From Falsiroseomonas algicola (lineage in GTDB: Bacteria > Pseudomonadota > Alphaproteobacteria > Acetobacterales > Acetobacteraceae): a stretch of DNA of 64,000 nucleotides. A program made the position numbers and the translations under genes. Numbering within the stretch: position 1 is the stretch's first letter; each line of letters opens with the position of its first letter. The stretch spans positions 62,001 to 126,000 of the forward strand of contig NZ_JAAIKB010000010.1 in the NCBI RefSeq assembly GCF_011040385.1, given 5' to 3'. Shown in pieces: positions 51,563-60,181 of this stretch. The notes under the pieces are model-generated. The model had not been told where the DNA came from. It searched no databases and saw nothing but the letters and a program-made list of their open reading frames with translations.

Positions 51563-51623
51563 CGGCGTGTCCTCCTGGCTTGTCCAAGGGGAACGCCACG
51601 CTCTCTCGCGAAGTTCGGAAGCG

Positions 51624-52808
51624 TTACGCCAGCAGGGGGCGGAGCCGGAAGGCCAGACGCTCCACCGTCTCCGCGACGGGTCGCGGCCGCACCAGCATCG
51701 CCTCCACCTCGAGGCGGATGATCTCCTCCACCCGCGCCACCTGGGCGATAGGCGGCAGCGCCGGACGCGCGATCGGCAGCACCGCCGCTTCGGCCGCCGC
51801 CCAGGGCACCGCGGCCGCGTAGCGCGGATCGGCCAGCACGGTCAGGCGCACGGGGCCATTGCCGTTCAGGCCGGCGCGCAGCGTGGCCTCCGCCCCGGCG
51901 AGGCGCTGCATCGCGCGGATCGCGCCATCGCGGTTCGGTGCTGAGCGCGGGATCACCAGCGCCTCCACCGCCACCGTCACCGGCGCCGGCCCACCCGCCG
52001 CGGCCGGCAGCGCCGCGACGCTGATACGGCGAGCATCACGGCTGGCGCCCGGCGCGTTCAGCGCACGAAGCCGGGCCATCGGGCCGATGGCGAAGGCGCC
52101 ACGCCCCTGCTGCATCTCCGCCAGCGCCAGGGCGGCGCTGAAGCGCGGCAGGATGCGCGGCATCACGCCCCCTCCGAACAGCGCGGCCAGCACTTCCAGC
52201 CCGCGGCGGAAGCCTGTTTCCGTGACACGCACCGTCAGGTCGGGCGAGAGCACATCGCCATCCCATATCCGCGCGATGTCCAGCACCGGCGCCAGGCCGA
52301 TCCCGTCCAGCACCAGACCGGAGACGGCGGTTCCATCCTCCCGAGGGCCGGTAGCGGCGCGGCAGGCCTCCAGCAGCGCCTCCGCCGTGGCGGGCGGCGC
52401 CACGCGCCGCGCGGCCAGCACGGCCTCGTTGGTGAAAAGGCCGGGGATCGATTGCCCGAAGGGCAGGCCGAGAAGCCTACCGTCCTGCGTGAAGGCCTGG
52501 CGCAGCGCCGGCGGGATGTCGGCCAACGCAGCATCGTCGATCAGGCCATCGAGCGGCAGGAGATGATCCAGCAGCCGCGGCGCCACCAGCCGATGCGGCA
52601 GCAGGCCGAGGTCGTAGCCTGGCGCCGCCAGCCCCATGTCCCGCAGCAGGCGAGGCGCATCGCCCATCACCCAATCGGCATGCGGCAAGATGCCCTCAAG
52701 CACCGTCCGCTGCCGCGCATCGCCCAGCACCACCACGCGATCCGCCTGCGCACGGGCAGGGCGCGCCAGCAGCGCCGGCAGCGACAGCAGCAGCGTGCGG
52801 CGCGTCAC
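51624..52808 (-). CDS. Periplasmic extracellular solute-binding protein (family 1-like)
   Basis: 394 residues. A signal peptide (RRTLLLSLPALLARPARAQ) precedes a binding-protein fold with LLPLDGLIDDAALADIPPALRQAF, LLGLPFGQSIPGLFTNEAVLA and FAIGPMARLRALNAPG. It is divergent from typical members, so the ligand is open. GTG at 52808 overlaps the preceding racemase-family stop. No permease follows. Confidence 0.75.
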   Translation of the reverse strand: MTRRTLLLSLPALLARPARAQADRVVVLGDARQRTVLEGILPHADWVMGDAPRLLRDMGLAAPGYDLGLLPHRLVAPRLLDHLLPLDGLIDDAALADIPPALRQAFTQDGRLLGLPFGQSIPGLFTNEAVLAARRVAPPATAEALLEACRAATGPREDGTAVSGLVLDGIGLAPVLDIARIWDGDVLSPDLTVRVTETGFRRGLEVLAALFGGGVMPRILPRFSAALALAEMQQGRGAFAIGPMARLRALNAPGASRDARRISVAALPAAAGGPAPVTVAVEALVIPRSAPNRDGAIRAMQRLAGAEATLRAGLNGNGPVRLTVLADPRYAAAVPWAAAEAAVLPIARPALPPIAQVARVEEIIRLEVEAMLVRPRPVAETVERLAFRLRPLLA

Positions 52809-53575
52809 GCGCCCATGCGCTCCCGGTACCGCTTCCCCCAATCGCCGCCGCGCACCCACTCCATCAGGCTCTCGCCATCCGCGGGCTGCTTCGTCACGGC
52901 GCGCACGCAGCGCCAGGCCAGCGCATGCATGCAGGACGTCACCGGCGCCTCCCCCACGAACGGCTGCCCGAGGATAGCCCCCAGCGTCGGCATCCCCGTC
53001 CCCAGCATCGCGACCGCCTGCGCGCGCCCTGCCGGCAGCGCGGCCAGCGCGGCCGCGGCGCCGGCGGCGCTCATGGCGTAGATCGGGTGGAAGGCGCCGT
53101 CCTGCATCGCGCCACGGGAGACATCGACGACATCGAAGCCGCGCGCGCGCCAATAGCCCGTCGCCGCATCCGTCAGGTCATCGGGATAGGGCGAGACGAG
53201 GCCGATCCGCTCCGCCCCCACCGCATGGAAGGCGTCCCGCACCGCGGTCGCGGCGGTGATGACGGGAATGCCGAGCTTGTCCTCCATCCGCGCCACCAGC
53301 GCATCCTCCTCCTCCACGCCGGCGTAGTAGCTGGCACCCGTGCAGGCGAAGGCGATGGCGTCGATCGGCGCATTGGCGAATTGCGCGGCCGATCCCGGCA
53401 GGTCCCGCAGATAGTCCAGCAGCCGCGCCACGATGGTGTCCTTCGGGCTGGTCAGGCGGGCATTCAGCATGGCGATGCCGGCCGGCCAGAGCATGGCGAA
53501 TTCCGGCTCCACCGTCGTGTTCGCCTGCGGCGTCAGCACGCCGACCAGGCCCAGGGTGGCGTATTCGACGGTCAT
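52805..53575 (-). CDS. Asp/Glu racemase superfamily protein (maleate isomerase/arylmalonate decarboxylase-like)
   Basis: 256 residues. VGVLTPQANTTVEPEFAMLWPAG, IAFACTGASYYAG with a cysteine, VITAATAVRDAF, ERIGLVSPYPDDLTDAATGYW and PVTSCMHALAW with the second cysteine form the two-cysteine active site of the family. Probable maleate or related carboxylic acid isomerase, racemase or decarboxylase. Read leftward, divergent from the Bug-type receptor gene. Confidence 0.88.
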   Translation of the reverse strand: MTVEYATLGLVGVLTPQANTTVEPEFAMLWPAGIAMLNARLTSPKDTIVARLLDYLRDLPGSAAQFANAPIDAIAFACTGASYYAGVEEEDALVARMEDKLGIPVITAATAVRDAFHAVGAERIGLVSPYPDDLTDAATGYWRARGFDVVDVSRGAMQDGAFHPIYAMSAAGAAAALAALPAGRAQAVAMLGTGMPTLGAILGQPFVGEAPVTSCMHALAWRCVRAVTKQPADGESLMEWVRGGDWGKRYRERMGA

Positions 53576-53670
53576 CGCTGTGTCTCCAGGCCAACTGCAA
53601 TCGGATCGGTGTCCTTGTCCCGATCCGAGGCCCTCGGCAAGATGCCGGCAACCTTCGCCGGAAACCGCCC

Positions 53671-54630
53671 ATGCGCCGCCGCCCCCTGCTGACGCTGTTG
53701 CCCACCCTGCTGGCCGCGCCAAGTCTGGCCCGCGCCCAGGCCGGCTACCCGCAGAGGCCGGTACGCATGGTGGTGCCCTTCCCGCCCGGCGGCACCACGG
53801 ACTTCATCGCCCGCCTGGTCGGCCAGCACCTGGCGAGCAGGCTGGGCCAGCCCTTCGTGGTGGAGAACCGCGCCGGCGCCGGCGGCACGCTGGGCTCCGA
53901 CTTCGTCGCGAAAAGCCCGCCGGACGGCCATGTGCTGATCGTCTCCAACATCGCCAGCTTCGGCGTAGGGCCGAGCGTCTACCGGACCATGCCCTACAAC
54001 TCCGTCACCGACTTCGCGCATATCGCGCTGATGGCGGAAATCCCCTCCGTGCTGGTGGTGAATGTCGCCAGCCCGATCCGCACGCTGGCGGATTTCATCG
54101 CCGCGGCGAAGGCGCGGCCGGGCCTCGCCGTGGGCTCGCCGGGCAATGGCACCTCGTCCCATGCCAAGCAGACCATCCTGCAGCGCGCCGCGGGCATCGA
54201 GACGACGCATGTCCCCTATCGTGGCAGCGGACCGATGATGAACGACGTGATGGCCGGCTCGCTGGAATCCATGATCACCACGCTGGTGGAGGCCGGGCGC
54301 AACGAACGCTTCCGGCTGCTGGCCGTCACCGCCGAGGCGCGGGTGCCGGGCTGGCCGGATGTGCCCACCTTCAAGGAGCTCGGCTATGCGGACCTGGTGG
54401 CCTCCACCTGGTTCGGGCTTTCGGGCCCGGCCGGCACGCCGCCGGCGATCGTCGAGCGGATCAATGCCGAGGTGCTGGGCGGCCTCGCCACGCCCGAGAT
54501 CGCGGCCCGGCTGATCGAGACCGGCGCCACCCCGCGCCGCATGACCGCCCCCGAATACACCGCCTTCATCGAATCCGAGGTGCGGCGCTGGGCCGGCGTG
54601 GTGCAGGCGGCGGGGATCAGGCTGGACTGA
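53671..54630 (+). CDS. Tripartite tricarboxylate transporter receptor (Bug family)
   Basis: 319 residues. Signal peptide (LLTLLPTLLAAPSLARAQ) then AGYPQRPVRMVVPFPPGGTTDFIARLV, VENRAGAGGTLGSDFVAKSPPDGHVL and HVPYRGSGPMMNDVMAGSLESMI, all Bug family hallmarks. Captures a carboxylate or aromatic acid in the periplasm. Alphaproteobacteria of this type encode many such orphan receptors. The adjacent racemase-family enzyme may act on the same ligand class. Confidence 0.95.
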   Translation: MRRRPLLTLLPTLLAAPSLARAQAGYPQRPVRMVVPFPPGGTTDFIARLVGQHLASRLGQPFVVENRAGAGGTLGSDFVAKSPPDGHVLIVSNIASFGVGPSVYRTMPYNSVTDFAHIALMAEIPSVLVVNVASPIRTLADFIAAAKARPGLAVGSPGNGTSSHAKQTILQRAAGIETTHVPYRGSGPMMNDVMAGSLESMITTLVEAGRNERFRLLAVTAEARVPGWPDVPTFKELGYADLVASTWFGLSGPAGTPPAIVERINAEVLGGLATPEIAARLIETGATPRRMTAPEYTAFIESEVRRWAGVVQAAGIRLD

Positions 54631-54747
54631 GAGGCGGGCGGCCGCAGGCAGAGGCTCGGGCGAAGTCTGCCATAGGCACCGCCTCATGGACGATCGGCGC
54701 TGCGGCGCTAAGGTGCCGCGCCAAACCGGCTGCCACCCCGACCTGCC

Positions 54748-55776
54748 ATGCGAGCCTTCATGCCCAAATCCAGCTTGCCCCAACCCCTCGACGACGAGGC
54801 CCTCGCCCAGGCCACGGGCGGCTACTTCTCCGGGGGCTGGGATATGCATCCCGAGGTCAATCGGGACGGCTGGACGCCCGATGCCCCGGAGACCGTGACC
54901 TACCACATCGCCGGCTCGGACGGGATGGACAGCCTGACCGGTGGCCAGGGCGACGACGTCTTTGCGGGGAACAATCAAAACGACACGCTGATCGGCCAGG
55001 GCGGCAACGACCTGCTGATGGGCGGCAGCGGTCACGACTCGCTGAGCGGTGGCGGTGGCGAGGACACGCTGGAAGGTGGCTCAGGCGACGACACCCTGCT
55101 GGGCGGCGCGGGCAATGACGTCATCCGCGGTGGCGATTGGGGCTATGTCAAGGGACCGGACCCGGAACGCCAGCACGGCCAGCCCTGGCGTTGGGAGAAT
55201 TCCTCGGCCCATGTCGATGCCGGCAGCGGCAATGACAGCGTGATCGGCACGCATGGCTCGGACATGATCCAGGGCGGCGATGGGGACGACACGCTGGATG
55301 GCGGCTGGAACGGCCAGGATACCATCGAGGGCGGCGCCGGCGACGATGTGATCCGCATCGGCCACGATACGGTCTACGAGTACTACGGCAGCGCACGCGG
55401 CGAGGTCGATGGCGGCAGCGGCAACGATTCCATCTGGGGCAATGGTGAGGATGACCTGCTGCGCGGCGGCAGCGGCGACGACCTGGTCGATGGCGGTGCG
55501 GGCAACGACACCATCATCTGGAACCCGGGCGATGGCAACGACACCGTCGCCGGCGGTGCGGGCAACGACACCCTCTGGATCCGCATGCCCGGCCTGATCC
55601 TGGATGATATGCGCTTCACCTTCGACAACCAGAGCCTGACCGGGCAGGTGCGCGAACTCGGCGGCGGCGCGATGCATCTGGGCGAGCAGGTCAGCGGCAC
55701 CGTCAGCTTCATGTCCGACGGGCAGGAGGTGACCATCCGCTTCAGCGGGATCGAGACGCTGCGGATCAGCGCGTGA
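54748..55776 (+). CDS. RTX calcium-binding protein with a Gly-Gly leader
   Basis: 342 residues. The N-terminus [21 protein letters not shown] parallels the other RTX protein's TPQPLDAAALDRVVGG. About twelve glycine/aspartate nonapeptides follow ([45 protein letters not shown] and so on), interrupted by a Trp/Tyr-rich insert near 130-160. The C-terminus ends [15 protein letters not shown], the same Ile-Glu-Thr-Leu-Arg ending. ATG at 54748 or 54760 are alternatives. Type I secretion is inferred; no exporter is in this window. Confidence 0.85.
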   Translation: MRAFMPKSSLPQPLDDEALAQATGGYFSGGWDMHPEVNRDGWTPDAPETVTYHIAGSDGMDSLTGGQGDDVFAGNNQNDTLIGQGGNDLLMGGSGHDSLSGGGGEDTLEGGSGDDTLLGGAGNDVIRGGDWGYVKGPDPERQHGQPWRWENSSAHVDAGSGNDSVIGTHGSDMIQGGDGDDTLDGGWNGQDTIEGGAGDDVIRIGHDTVYEYYGSARGEVDGGSGNDSIWGNGEDDLLRGGSGDDLVDGGAGNDTIIWNPGDGNDTVAGGAGNDTLWIRMPGLILDDMRFTFDNQSLTGQVRELGGGAMHLGEQVSGTVSFMSDGQEVTIRFSGIETLRISA

Positions 55777-55844
55777 TCCGGCGGGCCATGCCCGCGCCCG
55801 ACAACGGGGCGGCGCAATCGGCGCATCGGGTGTAAGAAGGCCGA

Positions 55845-56030
55845 ATGACCGATCGCCCCAAGAGCGCGCCGGAGACCCAACCGATTGCCCCCCGCACCTC
55901 CGCCAAGGCCGAGCGCGAGGCCCGCCTGGCCGCGGCACTCCGGGAGAACCTCCGCAAGCGCAAGGCCCAGGCCCGCGCCCGGGCGGAGGACACCCCGCCT
56001 CCGCCACCACCCGCGGAGACGAAGGACTAG
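55845..56030 (+). CDS. Small charged protein of unknown function
   Basis: 61 residues, no hydrophobic segment. SAKAEREARLAAALRENLRK RKAQARARAED reads as one long charged helix, with a Pro-rich tail. Small proteins with this AREARLAAALRENLRRRK pattern occur near dcd and murA in Acetobacteraceae, by memory. Its ATG has no strong site. Confidence 0.6.
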   Translation: MTDRPKSAPETQPIAPRTSAKAEREARLAAALRENLRKRKAQARARAEDTPPPPPPAETKD

Positions 56031-56090
56031 CCCCCCCGGCCCGGCTGGGGTAACCCCTGCGCCCCGACGCGCTGGAGCCCGCCCCACCCC

Positions 56091-56645
56091 ATGCCCATCA
56101 TGCCCGACACCTGGATCCGCCAGATGGCCCAGGACAAGGCGATGATCGAACCCTTCGTCGAAAGCCAGCGACGGGAGGGCGTGATCAGCTACGGCCTCTC
56201 CTCCTACGGCTACGACGCGCGACTGGCCGACGAATTCAAGATCTTCACCAATGTGGACAACGCGATCGTCGATCCGAAGGTCTTCTCGGACCAGGGCTTC
56301 GTCACGCGCCGCGGGGAGACCTGCATCATCCCGCCCAACAGCTTCGTGCTGTGCCACACCATCGAATACTTCCGCATCCCGCGCGACGTGCTGGTCATCT
56401 GCCTCGGCAAATCCACCTACGCGCGCTGCGGCCTCATCGTGAACGTCACGCCGCTGGAACCCGAATGGGAAGGCCAGGTCACGATCGAGATCAGCAACAC
56501 CACACCCCTGCCCGCCCGCATCTACGCGAACGAAGGCATCTGCCAGTTCCTGTTCCTGCAAGGCGCCGGCGCCCCCGAAACCAGCTACGCCGACCGCCAA
56601 GGCAAATACATGCGCCAACGCGGCGTGTCGCTGCCACGGCTCTGA
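56091..56645 (+). CDS. dcd: dCTP deaminase
   Basis: 184 residues. [17 protein letters not shown], the catalytic Ser-Arg region [32 protein letters not shown] with the Glu, and the C-terminal [13 protein letters not shown] are family-defining. It makes dUTP from dCTP for thymidylate synthesis. An alternative ATG three codons later (MPDTWIRQ) may be the true start. Confidence 0.95.
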   Translation: MPIMPDTWIRQMAQDKAMIEPFVESQRREGVISYGLSSYGYDARLADEFKIFTNVDNAIVDPKVFSDQGFVTRRGETCIIPPNSFVLCHTIEYFRIPRDVLVICLGKSTYARCGLIVNVTPLEPEWEGQVTIEISNTTPLPARIYANEGICQFLFLQGAGAPETSYADRQGKYMRQRGVSLPRL

Positions 56646-56880
56646 GGGGTGGCGCGGGGGGCCCTTGCGAGGGGCGCTGCCCCTCGCGCTCCCCGCCGAG
56701 GGGCAGCGGCCCCTCGGAACCCCTTTCATGGGTGGTGGGATGAGGGGCCGGCGAGAGCGCATGCCCGACGGGCGTTCCGGCCCCTCATCCCACCACCCAT
56801 CAACATGAGGTCCAGGAGCCCGCTGGCTCCTGGTGGGGGGTGCCGGGGGGCAAAGCCCCCTGGCAAAAGCCCCCCGCGCC
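56646..56880. repeat. Mosaic of GC-rich palindromes between dcd and murA
   Basis: Within 235 bases there are several inverted repeats: GAGGGGC...GCCCCTC hairpins at 56669-56685 and 56698-56715 (themselves inverted copies of each other with a one-base indel), the 24-bp pair at 56728-56800, CCAGGAGCC-cgct-GGCTCCTGG (56812-56833) and GGGGGC-aaa-GCCCCC (56846-56860). Such intergenic mosaics recur in Roseomonas-like genomes, by memory. Confidence 0.7.
56728..56800. repeat. 24-base perfect inverted repeat
   Basis: Arms 56728-56751 and 56777-56800 are exact reverse complements, separated by 25 bases that contain an inner GCCC-gac-GGGC hairpin. Length and perfection point to a selected or mobile element (REP/MITE-like) rather than a simple terminator. 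Confidence 0.8.
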
Positions 56881-56900
56881 GCACCTGAGGAGCCGAAGGC

Positions 56901-58154
56901 ATGGACCGTATTCGCATTCGCGGGGGCAGGCCGCTCAAGGGGTCCATTCCGATCGGGGGGGCCAAGAACGCCACGCTGCCCTTGATGGCGGCGGGGTTGC
57001 TGAGTGACGGGCCGCTGGTGCTGGAGAATGCGCCGGATCTCGCGGATATCGCAACGATGCGGCATCTCTTGTCCCAGCACGGGCTATCCGTGGTGCATGA
57101 CAAGGCGGCGCGGACGCTGACCATGTCGGGCGCCGCGAACAACCTGGAGGCGCCCTACGATCTCGTGCGCAAGATGCGCGCGAGCGTGCTGGTGATGGGT
57201 CCGCTGGTGGCGCGGTTCGGGGAGGCGCGGGTCAGCCTGCCGGGTGGCTGTGCCATCGGCACGCGGCCGGTCGATCTGCACATCAAGGGCCTGGAGCAGA
57301 TGGGCGCCGTCTTCGACCTCGAGGGCGGCTACATGCATGCGAAGGCGCCGAACGGGTTGAAGGGCGCGCGGATCATCTTCCCCCAGGTGAGCGTGGGCGC
57401 GACCGAGAACCTGCTGATGGCGGCCTGCCTGGCGGATGGCACGACGGAGCTGGTGAATGCGGCGCGGGAGCCGGAGATCGGCGACCTCGCCATGTGCCTG
57501 ATGCGCATGGGCGCGCGGATCGAGGGCATCGGCACCGACCGCCTGGTGATCGAGGGCGTGAAGAGCCTGGGCGCCGCGACGCACCCCATCATCCCCGACC
57601 GGATCGAGGCCGGCACCTATGCCTGCGCGGCCGCCATCACGGGCGGCTCCGTGTTCCTGGAGGGCGCGCGGATGGTCGATCTCGGCGCCGTGGTCCGCGT
57701 GATGCGGGAAGCCGGCGTCGATGTGGCTGAGGAGCATGGCGGGCTGCGCGTCACGCGGTCCAACGGGTTGCGCGGCGCCGACGTGATGACGGAGCCCTTC
57801 CCCGGCTTCGCCACCGACATGCAGGCGCAGTTCATGGCGCTGATGTGCGTGGCGGAGGGTGCCTCGATGATCACGGAGACGATCTTCGAGAACCGCTTCA
57901 TGCATGTGCCGGAGCTGATGCGCATGGGCGCCCGCATCAAGTATCACGGCCAGAGCGCCATCGTCCGCGGCGTGCCGAAGCTGTCCGGCGCGCCGGTGAT
58001 GGCGACGGATCTGCGGGCCAGCGTCAGCCTGGTGCTGGCGGGGCTGGCGGCGCAGGGGGAGACGATCGTGAACCGGGTCTACCACCTCGACCGCGGGTAT
58101 GAGTCGATCGAGCGGAAGCTGGGGGCGGTCGGGGCGGATATCGAGCGGGTGTGA
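56901..58154 (+). CDS. murA: UDP-N-acetylglucosamine 1-carboxyvinyltransferase
   Basis: 417 residues. First committed step of peptidoglycan synthesis. [16 protein letters not shown], the catalytic Cys in [33 protein letters not shown] and the closing [24 protein letters not shown] are intact, so fosfomycin sensitivity is expected from the Cys. It follows the dcd-murA palindromic mosaic. Confidence 0.97.
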   Translation: MDRIRIRGGRPLKGSIPIGGAKNATLPLMAAGLLSDGPLVLENAPDLADIATMRHLLSQHGLSVVHDKAARTLTMSGAANNLEAPYDLVRKMRASVLVMGPLVARFGEARVSLPGGCAIGTRPVDLHIKGLEQMGAVFDLEGGYMHAKAPNGLKGARIIFPQVSVGATENLLMAACLADGTTELVNAAREPEIGDLAMCLMRMGARIEGIGTDRLVIEGVKSLGAATHPIIPDRIEAGTYACAAAITGGSVFLEGARMVDLGAVVRVMREAGVDVAEEHGGLRVTRSNGLRGADVMTEPFPGFATDMQAQFMALMCVAEGASMITETIFENRFMHVPELMRMGARIKYHGQSAIVRGVPKLSGAPVMATDLRASVSLVLAGLAAQGETIVNRVYHLDRGYESIERKLGAVGADIERV

Positions 58155-58196
58155 GGGCGCGCCTTCAGGGACGGCGTGGCGGGGAGCGTGGTTGGC

Positions 58197-59393
58197 ATGG
58201 CGCTGGATGGCGCTGGGGTGGCGGTCGTGGCGGGGCAGCGTCATGCCGGGTTGAACGGGCTGCGCGGCATCCTTTGCGCGCAGATCATGATCGTGCACTT
58301 CATCATGGCTTATCTGCCGGATGCGCTGACGCCCTATAATCCGGCGCTCTTCCCGCCCACCGCGAACCCGCACTGGCTGACGCCGTGGTTGCAGCTGCCG
58401 GGCGTGACGCTGCTGACCGGCGGCAATTTCGCGGTCATGACCTTCCTGGCGCTGTCCGGCTATGTCGTCACGATGCCCTATTTCCAGGGCCGGGCGGATC
58501 GGCTGCGCGTCACGCTCTGGGGTCGCTACATCCGCCTGACGGTCGCCATGGCGCCGGTGATCCTGCTGTCCTGGCTGCTGTCGCAGGCCGGCCTCTATGC
58601 CGTGGGCGCCGTGGCGGCGGAGACGGGATCCGTGATCATCGGCACGCAGATGCCGCCGGCGGAGCTGACGCTCCCGGCCGCGCTGCGGGACATGGCCTGG
58701 CATGTGGTGGTGACCGGGGAGACGCATTTCAACAGCGCGCTCTGGACGCTGCGCTACGAATTCCTCGGCGCGCTCATGATCCTGGCGCTGTTCCTCGTGA
58801 TGCCGCATCGCCTGCGCGCGGTCCCGGTGCTGGCCTTCATCGTCCTCGTCGCGCTGCTCTTCGGGCCCTTCGCAATCTTCGTGATGGTGATGCTGGGCGG
58901 TGCGCTGGTGCATGCGGTGCGGGTGCCGGCGCGCGCGGTGCCGTTCCTGGCCGTCTTCGGGCTGTTCGTCGGGTCCTACCTGCCGGGCCACGCGCCCTAT
59001 TCCTGGCTGCCGGCGCCCTTCACCGCGCCGGAGCAGGTCTTCTTCAACGTGCCGCTCTACAACATGCTGGGGGCGGTCTGCCTGGTGGCGGCGGTGTCGC
59101 GGGGCTTCGCCGGGCGCTGGCTGTCATCCCGGCCGCTGCAATGGCTGGGGGACCTGTCCTATGCCGGCTACCTGCTGCACCTGCCGCTGCTGTGCTCGCT
59201 CTCGGCGGGCCTCTATCTGGCGCTGCCGCGGGGCGATGTGGCGCTGCTGGTCAACCTGCTGGTCTATGTCGCCGTCGTGCTGGCGCTCGCCGCGCCCTAT
59301 ACGGCCACCGTCGATGCGGCGGGCATTCGCTGGGCGCGGCGCTTCGGCGAATGGGTGGCGCGCCCGCCGGGCGCGCCGCGCGCAGCCGGGTAG
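58197..59393 (+). CDS. Acyltransferase 3 (OafA/YrhL-like) membrane protein
   Basis: 398 residues with about ten hydrophobic segments. GLNGLRGILCAQIMIVHFIMAYLP and TFLALSGYVVTMPYFQGRADRLRVTLWGRYIRL are acyltransferase_3 hallmarks (His near the first helix, the Arg after SGYV). LSYAGYLLHLPLLCSLS completes it. Such proteins O-acylate surface polysaccharides. ATG at 58197 is preferred, 11 bases from GGGGAG; GTG at 58176 is possible. Confidence 0.85.
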   Translation: MALDGAGVAVVAGQRHAGLNGLRGILCAQIMIVHFIMAYLPDALTPYNPALFPPTANPHWLTPWLQLPGVTLLTGGNFAVMTFLALSGYVVTMPYFQGRADRLRVTLWGRYIRLTVAMAPVILLSWLLSQAGLYAVGAVAAETGSVIIGTQMPPAELTLPAALRDMAWHVVVTGETHFNSALWTLRYEFLGALMILALFLVMPHRLRAVPVLAFIVLVALLFGPFAIFVMVMLGGALVHAVRVPARAVPFLAVFGLFVGSYLPGHAPYSWLPAPFTAPEQVFFNVPLYNMLGAVCLVAAVSRGFAGRWLSSRPLQWLGDLSYAGYLLHLPLLCSLSAGLYLALPRGDVALLVNLLVYVAVVLALAAPYTATVDAAGIRWARRFGEWVARPPGAPRAAG

Positions 59394-59399
59394 CGCCTC

Positions 59400-60179
59400 C
59401 TACCCCCGGAACATCCCCCCGCCATCCACGTCCACCACGGTGCCGTTCACATAGGCGCCGCGCGGCCCGCTCAGGAACACCGTCAGGTCCGCGATCTCCC
59501 GCGCCTCGATCGGCCGGCCGAAGGGCAGCCCGGTCAGCGTCTCCGCCCAGCGCTCCTCATCGCCGAACTTCAGCTTCGCGTTGACGCGGGCCTGCGTCTC
59601 CATCCGGTCCGTGCGGGTCGCGGCCGGATTGATGCCGAAGACCCGCACGCCCATCGCCTGCGTCGCGCCGCCAAGCGCCGAGGTGAAGGCGATCAGCGCC
59701 GCATTGCCGGCGCCGCCGCAGACATAGCCCATACGGGGTGCGCGCCCGGCCATGCCGATGATGTTGCAGATGACGCCCGCGCGCCGCTCCTCCATCCCCG
59801 GGAGGTAGAGCTGGCACAGATGGATGTAGCCCATGACCTTGAGGTCCCAGGCCTGCTGCCAGCGGGCGATCGGGATGTCCTGCAGCCGGCCGGAGGGGAT
59901 GGCGCCGGCATTGTTCACCAGGATGTCGATCTGCGCGTGGGCGGCATGCACCCGCTCCCGCTCCTCGGCCTTGGACAGGTCGGCGGCCATCGTCTCGACG
60001 CGCACCTGCGCCGCGCCGCGCACCTTGTCGGCGGCCGCGGCCAGCGCCGCGGCATCGCGCCCGACCAGCACCACATCGGCGCCTTCCCGGGCGAACCCCT
60101 CCGCGCAGGCCAGGCCGATGCCTTTCGATCCGCCCGTCACCAGCACGCGCTTGCCGGCGACGCCCATCTCCATGGCCAT
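59400..60179 (-). CDS. Short-chain dehydrogenase-like protein lacking the active-site lysine
   Basis: 259 residues. VLVTGGSKGIGLACAEGF (NAD(P) site) and ILVNNAGAI are intact, and the C-terminus VNGTVVDVDGGGMFRG is typical. The Tyr-x3-Lys motif reads YVCGGAGNAAL (Tyr152, Gly156 in place of Lys) and the Ser position reads NIIG. A group of SDRs has such YiaGxxGN variants, so chemistry is likely altered or absent. Two bases separate its ATG from the stop of the preceding TPP-enzyme gene. Confidence 0.85.
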   Translation of the reverse strand: MAMEMGVAGKRVLVTGGSKGIGLACAEGFAREGADVVLVGRDAAALAAAADKVRGAAQVRVETMAADLSKAEERERVHAAHAQIDILVNNAGAIPSGRLQDIPIARWQQAWDLKVMGYIHLCQLYLPGMEERRAGVICNIIGMAGRAPRMGYVCGGAGNAALIAFTSALGGATQAMGVRVFGINPAATRTDRMETQARVNAKLKFGDEERWAETLTGLPFGRPIEAREIADLTVFLSGPRGAYVNGTVVDVDGGGMFRG

Positions 60180-60181
60180 GC

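Noticed and set aside
56669-56880. Reading the dcd-murA palindromes as an ordinary intrinsic terminator
   Set aside because: There is no T-run after the long stems and there are several unrelated stems, so a repeat mosaic is the better description.
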